A DNA stretch of 64,000 bases, taken from positions 1,591,501 through 1,655,500 of the forward strand of contig NC_079136.1 in assembly GCF_945859705.1 (NCBI RefSeq). Reading direction: 5' to 3'. The DNA is from Episyrphus balteatus. Taxonomy: Eukaryota > Arthropoda > Insecta > Diptera > Syrphidae. Under the pieces are notes generated by a model. It was not told the DNA's origin. It worked only from the letters and a program-made list of their open reading frames with translations, and did no database searches. Both the position numbers and the translations under genes were made by a program. Positions 35,922-46,595 of the stretch are shown here, one piece after another; position 1 is the first letter of the stretch; every line of letters begins with the position of its first letter.

Positions 35922-37390
35922 GCCCTAGCGAGGTATTCCGTCGGAGCGGATTTTTTCCGATTTTCTACGAATCGGAGACTTTTTGCTACATTAAAATGTA
36001 AGTAATAAAGAAAACAAAGTATTTTAGTAAAATTTATTTATTTGTTATGGATTTTTGTGTTTAGGCAAAACGAAAAAACATAAGTATAAACAAAAAGATC
36101 ACCAAAAATTGTGGATAAATTGGGAAGATCTGCCCAATCAGTTGAATTGCATTGGACCACGACAAAGGGATGTTGGTGAATGGAAAAAAGGATGTTCTTG
36201 ACTATACATAAGTCCAACATAAAATAAAAATTTCGAAAACAGAAAAGAAATCGCGGGCACTGGCGGGCGGGGGGCCTTACCGTTCGCGTACACTAAAACC
36301 GATTTATCGGCCGACATCGGGTCGGAACTACTCGGACGACTTTCTCGGACGATCGTCTGCATACACAGCTTCCGATACAGGACGGCGCTACCGGTCTGTA
36401 GTCTGACTTTGTGAAACTTGAAGTGCATATAATTATTGTTTTCAATGGAATATTTTGAAGAAATTTATATTTTTGAAAGTTCATACCGCCAATTTTGGCA
36501 AAGAAAAGGCATTTAGCAAAATCTCTATATAAATCAACCCGACAACGGACGAAAAATCCAAACAAGTTCGGATTATGACGGTTGATCGGTTATTATCGGG
36601 CGTCATCGTACGTCAACGGACGATGTCGCTTTAAGTGGTGTACGCACTCTCTTTTTTTTCTATGTGCTTGGTTCTATCGGCCGAGTTCGGCGGACAACGC
36701 CCGAGCATACTTCGGCCGATGACGGATTTGGTGTACGCGAGCCGTTACAGGCAAAAGTCTTTCACAAATAAATTTTCTTTCACTTTTTAAAATATTCCTT
36801 TTTTCTTGAGTTTTTTTTACCCTTATTTGTTTGGACTCGACTTTCAAAAATAACGCGACACTTTCCATAGACACTTTAATTTTCTTCAATGAAATAACTT
36901 CAACTCGTTTGTTCTTTGAATTGTTTTTTTTTCATCTGTTGTTCTTTTCTGTCATCTGTGATAATTATAGAGATGGCCTTCTCAAAAAAAATATCGATAT
37001 TTTTCGATTCGATATTTTGTTGAATAGAAATATCGGAATATTGATTCATTTTCAAATTAACGCAAGGGTGTAATTTACCGTACATTGACATTTTTACTTA
37101 TGAGAAACTATGCAATGAAACTCTCTTTATAGTTATATGACAATTAAAATGTATTTAGGTGTTTTTATATAAAAATATCGAAAGATATACCAACTTATCG
37201 ATATATCGGTATATTTTGCACATCACTATTAAAATCTTGAATCTGACGCATGTCAAATTATTGCGATGCGGTGCGCCGTAGAATTTGTCTAGTATTTTTT
37301 CCGATGAAAGATACCTCGAATGCAATTTGAACCTCCGACGGAGTATGCGTTGCGGAAAATCTCCGCTCCGATGGAATACCTCGCTAGGGC
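35922..37390. mobile_element. 1.47-kb TIR element with nested insertion
   Basis: The ends GCCCTAGCGAGGTATTCC are inverted, with one mismatch in about 29 bp (extending GTCGGAGCGGA against ATCGGAGCGGA). The inner part contains the 36280-36743 element and AT-rich ATCGATAT-type repeats. No transposase was recognised and no clear duplication found. Confidence 0.75.
36280..36743. mobile_element. Element nested in 35922-37390, ends GTTCGCGTACAC
   Basis: Left GTTCGCGTACACTAAAACCG and right complement GCTCGCGTACACCAAATCCG are inverted. The DNA is unusually GC-rich for the window, with CGGCCGA repeats on both sides. Exact limits and duplication are uncertain. Confidence 0.6.
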
Positions 37391-37936
37391 AGAATATCTT
37401 TTCCTAATTAAATAATTTTTTTTAGAAAATTGCCCCTCCTGACTAAACGGGGGCGAATATTAACCCCCTCCGATACGATTTTTTTCTTGTCCGGACCTAA
37501 CTATAGCTTAAGCTTTTTGGCACATGCTCCTGAATTGGCTTTTATAAGAAATGAGATAATAATAAATTAAGCAAAGCATGTGTGGTTTTTAGGCAAAAAT
37601 CAGCTTTTCCAAAAATGAACCCACAATCCGGAGACACTTAGGGTTAAAATAATGAAATGAAATTTTACTTATAAGCTAACCGAACCATTTAGCACACTTT
37701 TAATCGCTGAGCCTTTTTGAAAATCCAAAAAATTGTATTTTGCATCGCCAGATACACTCTTTTTCTTTACGCTTCTCCAGAAGTTTCTGACCGCTTTATT
37801 TAACTAAACAATCTCTTATCATCTTCAAAAATAGATTTCTTAAAAAAAAGAGAAGATGAAGAGAATTTTCGGGAAGCATTAGTTCACTTATCTTATCTTA
37901 TAACTTTAAACGAGCTAAAATTGTTTATATATATAT

Positions 37937-38182
37937 CTGTGGCAACAAGGAAAAACAACATAAGTCAGTTTTTACAACTTTTCAGGAGAGCGTTTTGAAA
38001 GTTTGGCTTCCCATAAGAAGTCAATGCTAATGTCATTTTTCTTTTACCTGTAATTCAAAAACCGCTTAAGATAAAAATACGAAAAAAATATGGTAGATAG
38101 AATCGCTTATTGTGCATCAGATTTTGTGAAAATCTCAAATTCGACATAAGTTGACTTATGTTGTTATTCCTTGTTGCCACAG
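37937..38182. mobile_element. 246-bp MITE, ends CTGTGGCAACAAGG
   Basis: Left CTGTGGCAACAAGGAAAAAC and right complement CTGTGGCAACAAGGAATAAC, both followed by AACATAAGTCA, are inverted. It sits in a TATATA tract so the duplication cannot be read. The flanks match the host repeat seen around 50590 and 52650. Confidence 0.75.
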
Positions 38183-38480
38183 ATATATAAAATTGGTATC
38201 TCGGAAACGGCTCTAACGATTTCAATGAAATTTTCAGGGTTTGTTTTCCTAGGCGAGTAAAATGTTTTGGAAGAACTTTCAGAAAAATATGCCCACTGCC
38301 ACGCCCAATTTTCTCATGCATAAGTTTTTTCGGAAATTACTTTAAAGATTTCGATGAAATTTTGAGGGTTTTTTTCTATTATTTTATGGTATATTAGTTT
38401 CTTCGGCGGAAACGCATTTAACGACTTCAATAAACTTTTAAGGGTTTGTTCTTCTAAGGTCTAAGCGATTCAAAAATGGA
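38183..38480 (-). repeat. Host-repeat copy in reverse, related to the 50-kb tandem array
   Basis: The minus strand reads AAATCGTTAGAGCCGTTTCC...TTTTATATATCTG and contains GGGCGTGGCAGTGGGC, matching the units at 50112-50610. The part on the other side of the MITE (37897-37936) matches 52654-52690 in complement. Confidence 0.65.
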
Positions 38481-38677
38481 ATTAATTTTTAAAAATCTGC
38501 GAATTTTTTTTACACATTGTTCATTTTTTTGTTACGAAAACTAAACAGTCATCTCATTTTATAAAGGGGAAAAATTCGTCTGGACGATTGCTTTTTCAAT
38601 ATTTTTGCCGTGCAATAACCAGGTTCAGGAAATTATTAATAATCAAAAGTGAAAATTTATTCCATTAAAATACGTTA

Positions 38678-39195
38678 TGTCGTTTTCGATTGGTTTCACT
38701 CAAGGATTACCTCATTCTGAAATCGAATGGAACAGGTCAAATCGCTTCTACTCAATTCTGTGTTTTTGTGATTGTGTTAGTTTTTCTGTAAAATTTCAAA
38801 TGTCAAATATAAATAAATTTTTTTTCTTTCAAACGTAATATTATAAAATAATTTTCAAAAATGGTACTATTCAACAAATTAATGGGAAGTTGGTCTAAAA
38901 AATATTTTAAATAAGTATAAAATGCGTCTATTTGTTTGTAAATAAATTAAAAAACTAATTGCACAAAACAATTTATAAAATTTTGAATTAAAAACAAAAA
39001 AAAAACTGATTGAGCGATTGTTTTGACTTTTAAATATCCATGTATTAGTGCTTCTTGAGTGGATTCTGAATTTAAATCAAGAAGAGAATTTCTCTTCTGA
39101 GAAGCGTTCTAGCCGTCATTTTCGTGCGAATAAAACACTTTCAGAAGACTTCTGAACGCTTCCGGACGATTCTGGACCGCCAATCGAAAACGCCA
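38678..39195. mobile_element. 518-bp MITE, TGTCGTTTTCGATTGG family, copy 2 (reverse)
   Basis: TGTCGTTTTCGATTGG at the left and complement TGGCGTTTTCGATTGG at the right. TTA at 38675-38677 and 39196-39198. It is longer in the centre than the other copies. Confidence 0.8.
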
Positions 39196-39224
39196 TTAGT
39201 AAACTTTGCATGAGCCTAAATTTA

Positions 39225-39545
39225 TGTCGTTTTCGATTGGCAGTCCGGAAGATTCCGGAAGCATTCAGAAGACTTCTGAAAGTGTTTTATTCACAAAAAA
39301 ATGACAGCTAAAATGCTTCTCAGAAGAAAAATTCTCTTCTCGATTTCAAATCAGAATCGACTCAAAATCACTAATACATAGAAATTTAATGTCAAACAAA
39401 ATTTTCTAGTTCAAAATTAAATAATTTTTATTTGATTATTCACTAACACCGATAAAAAATTTCAGAATTGAGTGGAAACGATTCAAACTGTTTTATTGGA
39501 TTTCAAAATGAGTTAATCTTTGAGTGAATCCAATCGAAAACGACA
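39225..39545. mobile_element. 321-bp MITE, TGTCGTTTTCGATTGG family, copy 3
   Basis: Perfect TGTCGTTTTCGATTGG left end; the right complement TGTCGTTTTCGATTGG is also intact. TTA at 39222-39224 and 39546-39548. Only 29 bp separate it from copy 2. Confidence 0.85.
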
Positions 39546-39803
39546 TTAGTAAAAAAAAAAATAGAAATATCAATCAACAGTTCAGCTGGTAGAGAAATTT
39601 AGGAAAGTATTTATTTTTACCCATCTTCCATCTTCAATAAAAATGTTTTCTATCGCAATACTATTTTCAGTAATAATGAAAATTAAATTAAAATTGAACG
39701 ACATAAATATCAATTAATCAAAACATTATGAGTAGTTCAATCTAAAGTGGTTCTTCTTTTTGAAGTACGTACATAAAAGGAAGTGGCTGATGTCACTGCA
39801 CAG

Positions 39804-40900
39804 TAGGGTGTCCGTTATTTCCCAAAGTGATGTTTTCGGGGCAGACACCCCCTAGATCGAAAGCTTAGGGCCTAAATAAGGGGAATTTAGCAAAAAAAAT
39901 TTGTTTGGGGGTCATTAACCCGTGCCTCTAGGGTCATACTTTCCCCATACAAATTTGTATGGGAAATTTTTAACTCATACATAAAATTTTTTTTCTCTCG
40001 CGTTAAATCATATTTTTTTTAATGTTTGATAATTCTGGTTGGAAAACAGTTACTTTAAAAGATCACATTCAAAATTTCCCGTTAAAAATTTTTTTTATAT
40101 TTTATTTCGGTTTTTGAAATTATTAGCTGTTTTCGTGGTTTTTGCTTTCACCTATCACACAATTTTAAATGCAGTTTTATTGTTTTTTAATTCTTTTCAA
40201 ATATTGCATTCACAAATTTGTGAATAAATAAAAAATTTCAATTTTTTGAATTTTTTTTTTTTTTAGTTTTTGCAGTTTTTATAATAAATAAATATTATTA
40301 AATACTTTACCCTTCCTTGTTTGCAACTTTTTTGATGCAATTTTTTAGGTGAATAATTTTTAAATAAAATTCAATAAAAATATTGTAAACATATCTTTTG
40401 TAGTTCGAGAAAAATAAATTTAAACGTATAAAAACGGCAAAAATTTCAAAAAAAAATTTCAAAAATTGAAATTTTTGATTTATTCACAAATTTTTGAATG
40501 CAATATTTGAAAAGAATTAAAAAACAATAAAACTGCATTTAAAATTGTGTGATAGGTGAAAGCAAAAACCACGAAAACAGCTAATAATTTCAAAAACCGA
40601 AATAAAATATAAACAAAATTTTTAACGGGAAATTTTGAATGTGATCTTTTAAAGTAACTGTTTTCCAACCAGAATTATCAAACATTAAAAAAATATATGA
40701 TTTAACGCGAGAGAAAAAAAATTTTATGTATGAGTTAAAAATTTTCCATACAAATTTGTATGGGGAAAGTATGACCCTAGAGGCACGGGTTAATGACAAA
40801 AAATTTTTTTTTGCTAAATTCCCCTTATTTAGGCCCTAAGCTTTCGATCTAGGGGGTGTCATCCCCGAAAACATCACTTTGGGAAATAACGGACACCCTA
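39804..40900. mobile_element. 1.1-kb hAT-like foldback, arms about 420 bp, 8-bp duplication
   Basis: Ends TAGGGTGTCCGTTATTTCCC on both sides continue as near-identical inverted arms (39804-40227 and 40480-40900) around an AT-rich loop of about 250 bp. CTGCACAG occurs at 39796-39803 and 40901-40908. An 8-bp duplication with TAGGG ends suits hAT. The two 62-codon frames, one per arm and differing by two residues, are mirror shadows rather than genes. Confidence 0.85.
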
Positions 40901-41427
40901 CTGCACAGAGACGGAAAAAAACATTTTTTTATAAATAATTTGTTAAAAACAATATTCATTGTAAAAATTATATTAAACTTTTAGGTTCATGCAATGGCCA
41001 ACGAGTTAATGCGTAGTTTCCACATAATATGTCAAGTCGATAGCTGTATTAGTTTTTTTTAAACAAAAAAAAAATAGTAATAATAATAATAAAAAATTCC
41101 ACAGGGATTAACACCTTTATTTGTTCTTCTTCGTAAATCAAGAAAGGAGATCACATTATTTTTGTTAAATGTGTTTGATTTTTCTATTCAAAAATTAATT
41201 CTCTAATGAATAAAAATAGTTAATGATGGTAGCTTATACATATCTTGAGTTTTACTAATCAGTCAGCGTTGAGTTTTTTAGACTTTGGAATATTAACAGA
41301 GAATTATTTTGTATTCAAAACGTAAAAAAAACTGGATAGTAAATTTAATGTCGCTTTTTGTAACCCACGTTAACTTAGAATGCCGCGAAAAAAAAAACTT
41401 ATCAGACATTCGAATCTGGAAACAGTA
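40901..41427. other. Intron stretch, nothing recognised
   Basis: AT-rich. It contains one copy of the recurring TTAGGTTCATGCAATG motif near 40980. Confidence 0.4.
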
Positions 41428-41637
41428 TTTGATTAAATTCGTGTGCACCCAAAAAGAATATTGCCCGTGGTCTGGCTGATATTATGAAGAAGAAGAAAAC
41501 GTAAACAAGAATTTGTTTTTGTTTTATGGACTTTATGAAATAAATTGTTTGAGCTGTAGTCCAAAATAATACGTTTCGCTCAGGCACAACAGTTGGGCCA
41601 CGGGCAATATTCTTTTTAGGTGCACGAATTTAATCAA
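41428..41637. repeat. Inverted repeat, about 42-bp arms
   Basis: TTTGATTAAATTCGTG...AATATTGCCCGTGG (41428-41470) is mirrored at 41598-41637 with a 2-bp indel. Its inner part (41550-41597) is also an inverted copy of the SINE body at 41757-41810. Confidence 0.75.
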
Positions 41638-41756
41638 ATTCCCCTAAAATAATATAGTTTACAGTGAGTTTTCACTGTAAAATATATATGTAAGTGTTGG
41701 TAATCATCAACTACAAATTTTGAGTATAAGAAGGGTACAACAGCATCTTACTGATG

Positions 41757-41911
41757 AGCCCAACTGTTGTGCCTGGACAAAACGCATTATTTTGGACTAC
41801 AGGTCAAACAAAACATTAAATTGGATTTAGAAAAATTTCTCAGTTGACCCTTGGGCTCGAACCCACGGTATCGGCTCTGCAGTGAACTACCTATTAAACT
41901 ATATCGTAAGC
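41757..41911 (-). mobile_element. tRNA-derived SINE (head plus body)
   Basis: On the minus strand an A-box-like TAGTTTAATAGG (41890-41901) and a consensus B box GGTTCGAGCCC (41853-41863) are spaced as in a tRNA-type pol III promoter. They are followed by the body down to 41757. The tRNA arms do not fold into a full cloverleaf, so this is not a tRNA gene. The body piece (GTAGTCCAAAATAAT and CAGGCACAACAGTTGGGC) recurs in opposite orientation at 41550-41597. Confidence 0.6.
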
Positions 41912-41941
41912 ATCATGTCCCTTATGATATATGGCGATAAG

Positions 41942-42314
41942 CCGGCACCTAGGTATCTTTGCGCTTTGGATATACTTGCTGAGCACATGATTTCAATGGA
42001 CAACGAAGAAGTTAACTTTTACGCCGACACCCAGTCGGCATACTACGTGGCTAACGCCAACCAAACCAACCCAACTCAACCAACCCCACAACTTGACATC
42101 CGGGGCTGAACACACCGAGGACAACCTAGTCAGCAGACTTTTTAAATTAAGTTTATCCATTTATAATATATTTATTTATATTTTATAACTTAGTCATTGT
42201 ATAAGGTTAGGCCCCCTCTATGCCAACAAAATTTTGTATCTATCAATGTACATATATTAGAAATAAGTTAATTTTAAGTCAATTTTAAGTTCAATAAACT
42301 AAATTGAATTGAAA
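41942..42314 (+). mobile_element. 5'-truncated non-LTR insertion with 13-bp duplication
   Basis: ATATGGCGATAAG occurs at 41929-41941 and 42315-42327. Between them lie 373 bp ending in an A-rich tail (AATAAACTAAATTGAATTGA plus AA), as expected from target-primed reverse transcription. The first about 165 bp are open to a stop at 42107-42109 and could be the C-terminal end of an element ORF (...DNEEVNFYADTQSAYYVANA...); a retrocopied mRNA is the alternative. The tail text TTAGTCATTGTATAAGGTTA also occurs at 8004-8025. Confidence 0.7.
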
Positions 42315-42327
42315 ATATGGCGATAAG

Positions 42328-42918
42328 TGCTCGAACGAAGAATCGCCTGCAAGTTTTAAAATTTTCAGTTTCAAATGGGGACTTTAAAGTGATTTAAATT
42401 AGGCCTTAGCTGTAATTATATAACTTGTGTTAATGTTTATCAGTATTATAAATTTTACTTTTTTCGTGGGCTATAGGTCTTTCTTCAATGTATTCTAATT
42501 CGTACTAATTTGTACTATGAAAAAAGTAAAATTTATTTTACTCAAAAGGTCACGAAAGGAGGAATCAATTGTTTTAGTTTTCTGTTTTCTTTCTTCTTAT
42601 TAATTGTTACTGAAGCACTGAAGTATTTTGAATTCACTGAAGAGGCTGTTACTACGTCTTTCTTAATCCAAACGCGCCCAGGAAAAAAGTATAGTATTGT
42701 ACGACAGAGTACTAGAAAAACTTGGAGCTGATGGTTTCTTTTCATTTTGAGACAATTCTCTGCTTTGGATTTTATTTTCACTTGAAAATTCTAGAGGTTG
42801 TCTGAGGCATGAACAATTCGGTTCCAGACCAAATGCTTCTTGTACTAGCCTCAATGCCTTTTTTTTAGATTCATCACGTTATTATTCCCTCCCTCGTTAA
42901 TCATATCGCACCCTCACA
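42328..42918. other. Intron stretch, nothing recognised
   Basis: No gene or mobile-element signature was seen here. Confidence 0.4.
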
Positions 42919-42921
42919 CTG

Positions 42922-43844
42922 TGGGCTAGAACGCTATTTTAGCAGGAATTAATTAAAAAGTCAACTTCTTCAAATATTGCTCATTTTAGTCTTATTCGAT
43001 AGATAAATGGACTAGCTATGATTGTTCATTCAAAATTGAGGTCAAAACATTCATTGGATACATAAAAACACAACCGAAAAGCAAGTTTTCGAAAAAAAAA
43101 ACAAAAAAGTCCACTTTTTCCTATATCCTGATATTCGTTTAATGAGTTTGTTTTAACGGATCGATTGTGAAAATTTTGCTAGTTTATCAATTACTGATAT
43201 ATCCTAATATAGTACTTGCTATTAAATTGTAATTATATTGAACTTTTGTTTATAAATTTTAAGGTAAAGTATGTTACTAGCACCGATTTCATATAAAACG
43301 AATGTTCCTAAGCTTTAAAAAAAAGGCACGCGTAGGCACACTCTAGAAATAATTTTAAAAAGTAGCTAGCCTATATGGTATTATGTTTTTTATAAAACTA
43401 TGTCCTACAAGAGCAAACTTTTTTCGCTGTAACTCTGAAAGTATAGTGAGAAAAATGTTCAAAAAAACCACTTACGATGAAAAAAAACGTGTTGAATGTT
43501 TTCAAATAACGGTTTTTTTATTTGCGATAACATTTTACCTTCCCTATTTAGTAAAAACAACTTTTGTAACCGTTCAATGACACCATTTTCAAGTTTGATG
43601 CGTTCAAACTTCAAAAAACTCATTTTTTTGTTTTTTATACCAATAATATCTGTTGTAAATTGGAAAACCTTACTTAACATAATATTTCGTTTATTTTTGT
43701 TGTTGGTCTTATCTTTAGTGTCTGTTGTACCATAAAATTATCATTATTATATCATTCGACATCATCTTAATGGCTTTAACTGCAACTTTAGATTATTTCG
43801 AGAATTTCTATAATTAATTCCAGCTATAAAAGCGTTCTAGCCCA
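42922..43844. mobile_element. 923-bp TIR element with CTG duplication
   Basis: TGGGCTAGAACGCT ends, with further shared AGCWGGAATTAATTA, are inverted over about 40 bp. CTG lies at 42919-42921 and 43845-43847. Internal open frames are AT-rich and unrecognised. Confidence 0.75.
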
Positions 43845-43849
43845 CTGAG

Positions 43850-44330
43850 GCACAGTGCAAAACAGCGATAAGTCAAAAAATGTCATTTTTGAGTTAATGA
43901 TGAGTAAATTTTGCTTTTTAAATTATCTTCATTTCGAGGGGCTTGTCGTTTACATGAACGAAAAATTCGAAAGATTATGACTGTTTTTATTCAATTCCTA
44001 TTATATTAAAAGTTAAACTTTTTCATAATTTCCAGTGCAAAACAGAGTTAACACAAAATGCTCACGTTTTTTCTTCAGTAATTTTAAAGTAAGACAGAGA
44101 TTATCCAAAATAGTCTCATAAATCACACTGATTTTCTCATTTAAAAAAAAAAAAAAAAAAACCAATCCAAAACAGAGACATTCCAAAATAATCCACTTCA
44201 AACAATTCTTGGGTCCAATGCAAAACAAATACAAAACAAAAATATTTCATTTTTCTTAGTGCTAAAGAGCGATAAACCAAAATAGTTCTGGTTTTTTCTC
44301 TGAATGTTTCAATGCAAAATAGCGATAATT
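43850..44330 (+). repeat. Irregular array of an ACAGCGATAA-type motif
   Basis: Variants of TGCAAAACAGCGATAA or CCAAAATAG occur at about 43853, 44033, 44090, 44165, 44218, 44266 and 44310, with unequal spacers. No duplication unit is clean. Confidence 0.5.
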
Positions 44331-45236
44331 GAAAAAAGATTTTTCTTTTCTTATTATTTATATTATTGAAACAAATTTAAAAAATAAATGTATTAAAAAT
44401 ACAAAATAAACATAATGGTTCTTGTAATAAAGCTTTGACATTATGGAAATTGCTGTCGCGTGGAAAGTTATAGGAGAATGTTTACAGTCAGTATTTTCAA
44501 GAAGCCTTTTCTCAAAATGGAGTTTTTTGAGTTCTCGCTCTTTTGCACTGAGGGTGCGATTAATGGAGGTCTCACAGCTGTAACGGACCAAGTAAAAAAA
44601 AATAAAAAATTCAAATTTAGTACCAAAACTTGCGCAAGGTTCAACTCTTTTAAGATCTGTCATTAGTTTGGTCAAAAAGTATTTCGTTTCAAATTGTCAT
44701 TTGTTTATCAAAATTTTTCCCCATAAGATTCAATGGGAGCGTATTTATTACTTTAACTCGTGATATCTCCGAATTAACTTTTTGTGATTTGGCTTTATGA
44801 TTGGTTCTCTACCATCAAAACTTATAGTAGGCGCACGTGTACTTTTTTTAGTCAGGAATTTCTTTTTGAATTTCATTAAGAATACCCAGTGGTCTTTTAG
44901 ATTTAGAGATCAAACTACCTGGAAAGCTCTCATATGAAAAACGTGGAAGGCCTCCCATATTGGCAATAAAGTGGAAGAATACTAACGATCACAATTAGGC
45001 TTGGAAATGGATTTACGAACAAAATTTTTGCATGAAAGGGTTATAGGTACTTTACATATCTCCTATTTTAAACATAAGGAAACAGCCACGTACTAAGGCA
45101 AATCATGACCAACACAATCTAGAGAAGCGAAAAAGAAAAAAATGTCCATGGGGAAAGTATGCAGATTATTAAAATTCAAAAAAATGTTGAGGTCATCTCT
45201 TAAAAAACCTTGCATACTTAGTTACTAAGTACTCAC

Positions 45237-45561
45237 CTCAGTTGATTCGTTCTCAAGCATTTGCAACAATATGTCGTGATTCCTGCAATCGTTTTTGTAA
45301 AATTCAGCTATGCATTTATTGTGTTGAATTTTGAATATATTGCCCATTGACTGTTCCAACTGGTGAAGAGTTTCCATGCATTTATCATAGCATTGTCTGT
45401 AAGTTACAAAAAAAAGGAAGCCAAAAGAATAGAGTACATGACGATTCCTAGAATAAGAGCCAAATTTACTTATTAAACTCATCTTGAGCTTGTGCTATTA
45501 AATTGAAATCTTGTTCTGTTAATTTTCCTTTTTCGGTTGATAAAACTTCCGAGGGTAACAT
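45237..45561 (-). CDS. CNOT10: CNOT10, coding exons 1-2 (N-terminus)
   Basis: The minus-strand ATG at 45561 opens exon 1 (45470-45561: MLPSEVLSTEKGKLTEQDF..., donor AATAA|GTAAAT). A 73-bp intron leads to exon 2 (45237-45396, acceptor GTAACTTACAG, donor GAG|GTGAGT). The joined 84 residues read DEFNKQCYDKCMETLHQLEQ and CIAEFYKNDCRNHDILL. These align with the N-terminal region of CNOT10 proteins, where the human counterpart has an AVAEFFKSN stretch. Phase 0 at the end fits exon 3 at 26041. Taken alone the exon would look like an orphan small protein; the phase match and family resemblance tie it to 24156-26041. Start chosen as the only in-frame ATG before the conserved segment. Confidence 0.82.
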
Positions 45562-45847
45562 TATTCCAGTTTAAAATTAAGGACTTTTTAAAGAAATTTA
45601 TGATTTTTTTAATGGATTTTTGTCTAGTTTCCAAAATCAGCGTTTTACAGGATTTTTGACAGTTGGCAGTCAGCTGTTGAAGAAAAAAAAAATGAAGGCC
45701 AAATAGAAAGCGTTCAGAAAATGAAACAGCAGAGTGCGTTCAGCAAAGTTTAAATATGATAAGGCTACGTTTTCATTAGTACCGTGTTTTTGGAATTGGT
45801 GTGTACTCATGAGCATAATTTGAAAATTAGATGCGTTTAAAATAATA

Positions 45848-46544
45848 GCCTTTTCACATCAAACCCAAAAACGCGGTTTATGACAAAAAGTTTTCAAAAC
45901 CTGAAAAGCGTTCACACTACAAGCTTACAGGTTTTTGTTTGACGTTTAAAATATTTTGACATCCAAATGTCAAGTTTTTGATGGGATTTTATTTTTGTTG
46001 CTTAAATCAGCTTGAGCTCACAAAATTGATCAAATAAAAGGAACTCTGACAATTTATATAAATAATTTTAATTCATCAGCATAAAACAGAGGAATACATA
46101 TATAAAAGTTTTGCAAAGCTTCTTCCTCTTTGAGACACCAAATACAAGGAAAAAAACGACTTCGAAGTAGCATCCAGATAGCTAAATTAGTAAAGATGAG
46201 AAGAGATTTTTGATGAAATAGAAAAACTCAACTCCCAGAAGACCGTTGCAAAAATCAACAAACTGCATTTGTAAAACAACTGATTCTGTCAGTTCTTTTT
46301 TTTGTCTGCTATCATTTTTTTTTGTCTGCTGAATTTGTGCTGAATTCTTCAAAAGGTTTGTTTGGTTATTTCGTTTGGAGTTGAATGTTTTCATTTTCAG
46401 GTTTTTGGTGAGTTTAATCAAAAACTTGTGTTTTACGAAAACTTGTGGGTTATGAAAAATGTATGGAAAAACTTGTGTTTTTGATAAAGGTTTTTGGGTT
46501 TTTTTTTTCGCAAAAACCGCGTTTTTGGCTTGGTGTGAAAAGGC
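45848..46544. mobile_element. 697-bp TIR element, TA duplication
   Basis: Left GCCTTTTCACATCAAACCCA and right complement GCCTTTTCACACCAAGCCAA, both leading into AAAAACGCGGTTT, with TA on both sides. The internal open frame (46182-46421) has no recognised motif. Confidence 0.8.
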
Positions 46545-46595
46545 TATAAAGAGTGTACTTTTGTACTCACTTTGAACGTTTCGAACAAAGGTCTC

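Larger units (their letters stand above)
26042..45236 (-). other. CNOT10 intron 2 (about 19.2 kb)
   Basis: A phase-0 intron between exon 2 (donor GAG|GTGAGT) and exon 3 (acceptor TTATTTACAG). It holds a nested plus-strand gene and most of the named mobile elements between 28 and 44 kb. 26042-28780 has no recognised feature apart from poly-A/T tracts. 34532-35401 and 44340-45236 are likewise unrecognised. I cannot exclude a small extra exon, but direct joining keeps frame and gives a family-like length. Confidence 0.75.

Noticed and set aside
40039..40668. Two nearly identical 62-residue proteins on opposite strands
   Set aside because: They are mirror translations of the two arms of the 39804-40900 foldback, not duplicated genes.
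41845..41911. Possible tRNA gene (good B box)
   Set aside because: Acceptor and anticodon arms do not pair properly and the sequence continues into a repeat body, so a SINE head is the better reading.
44358..44675. 105-codon minus-strand open frame
   Set aside because: No domain, poor composition and no splice context near CNOT10 exon 2.
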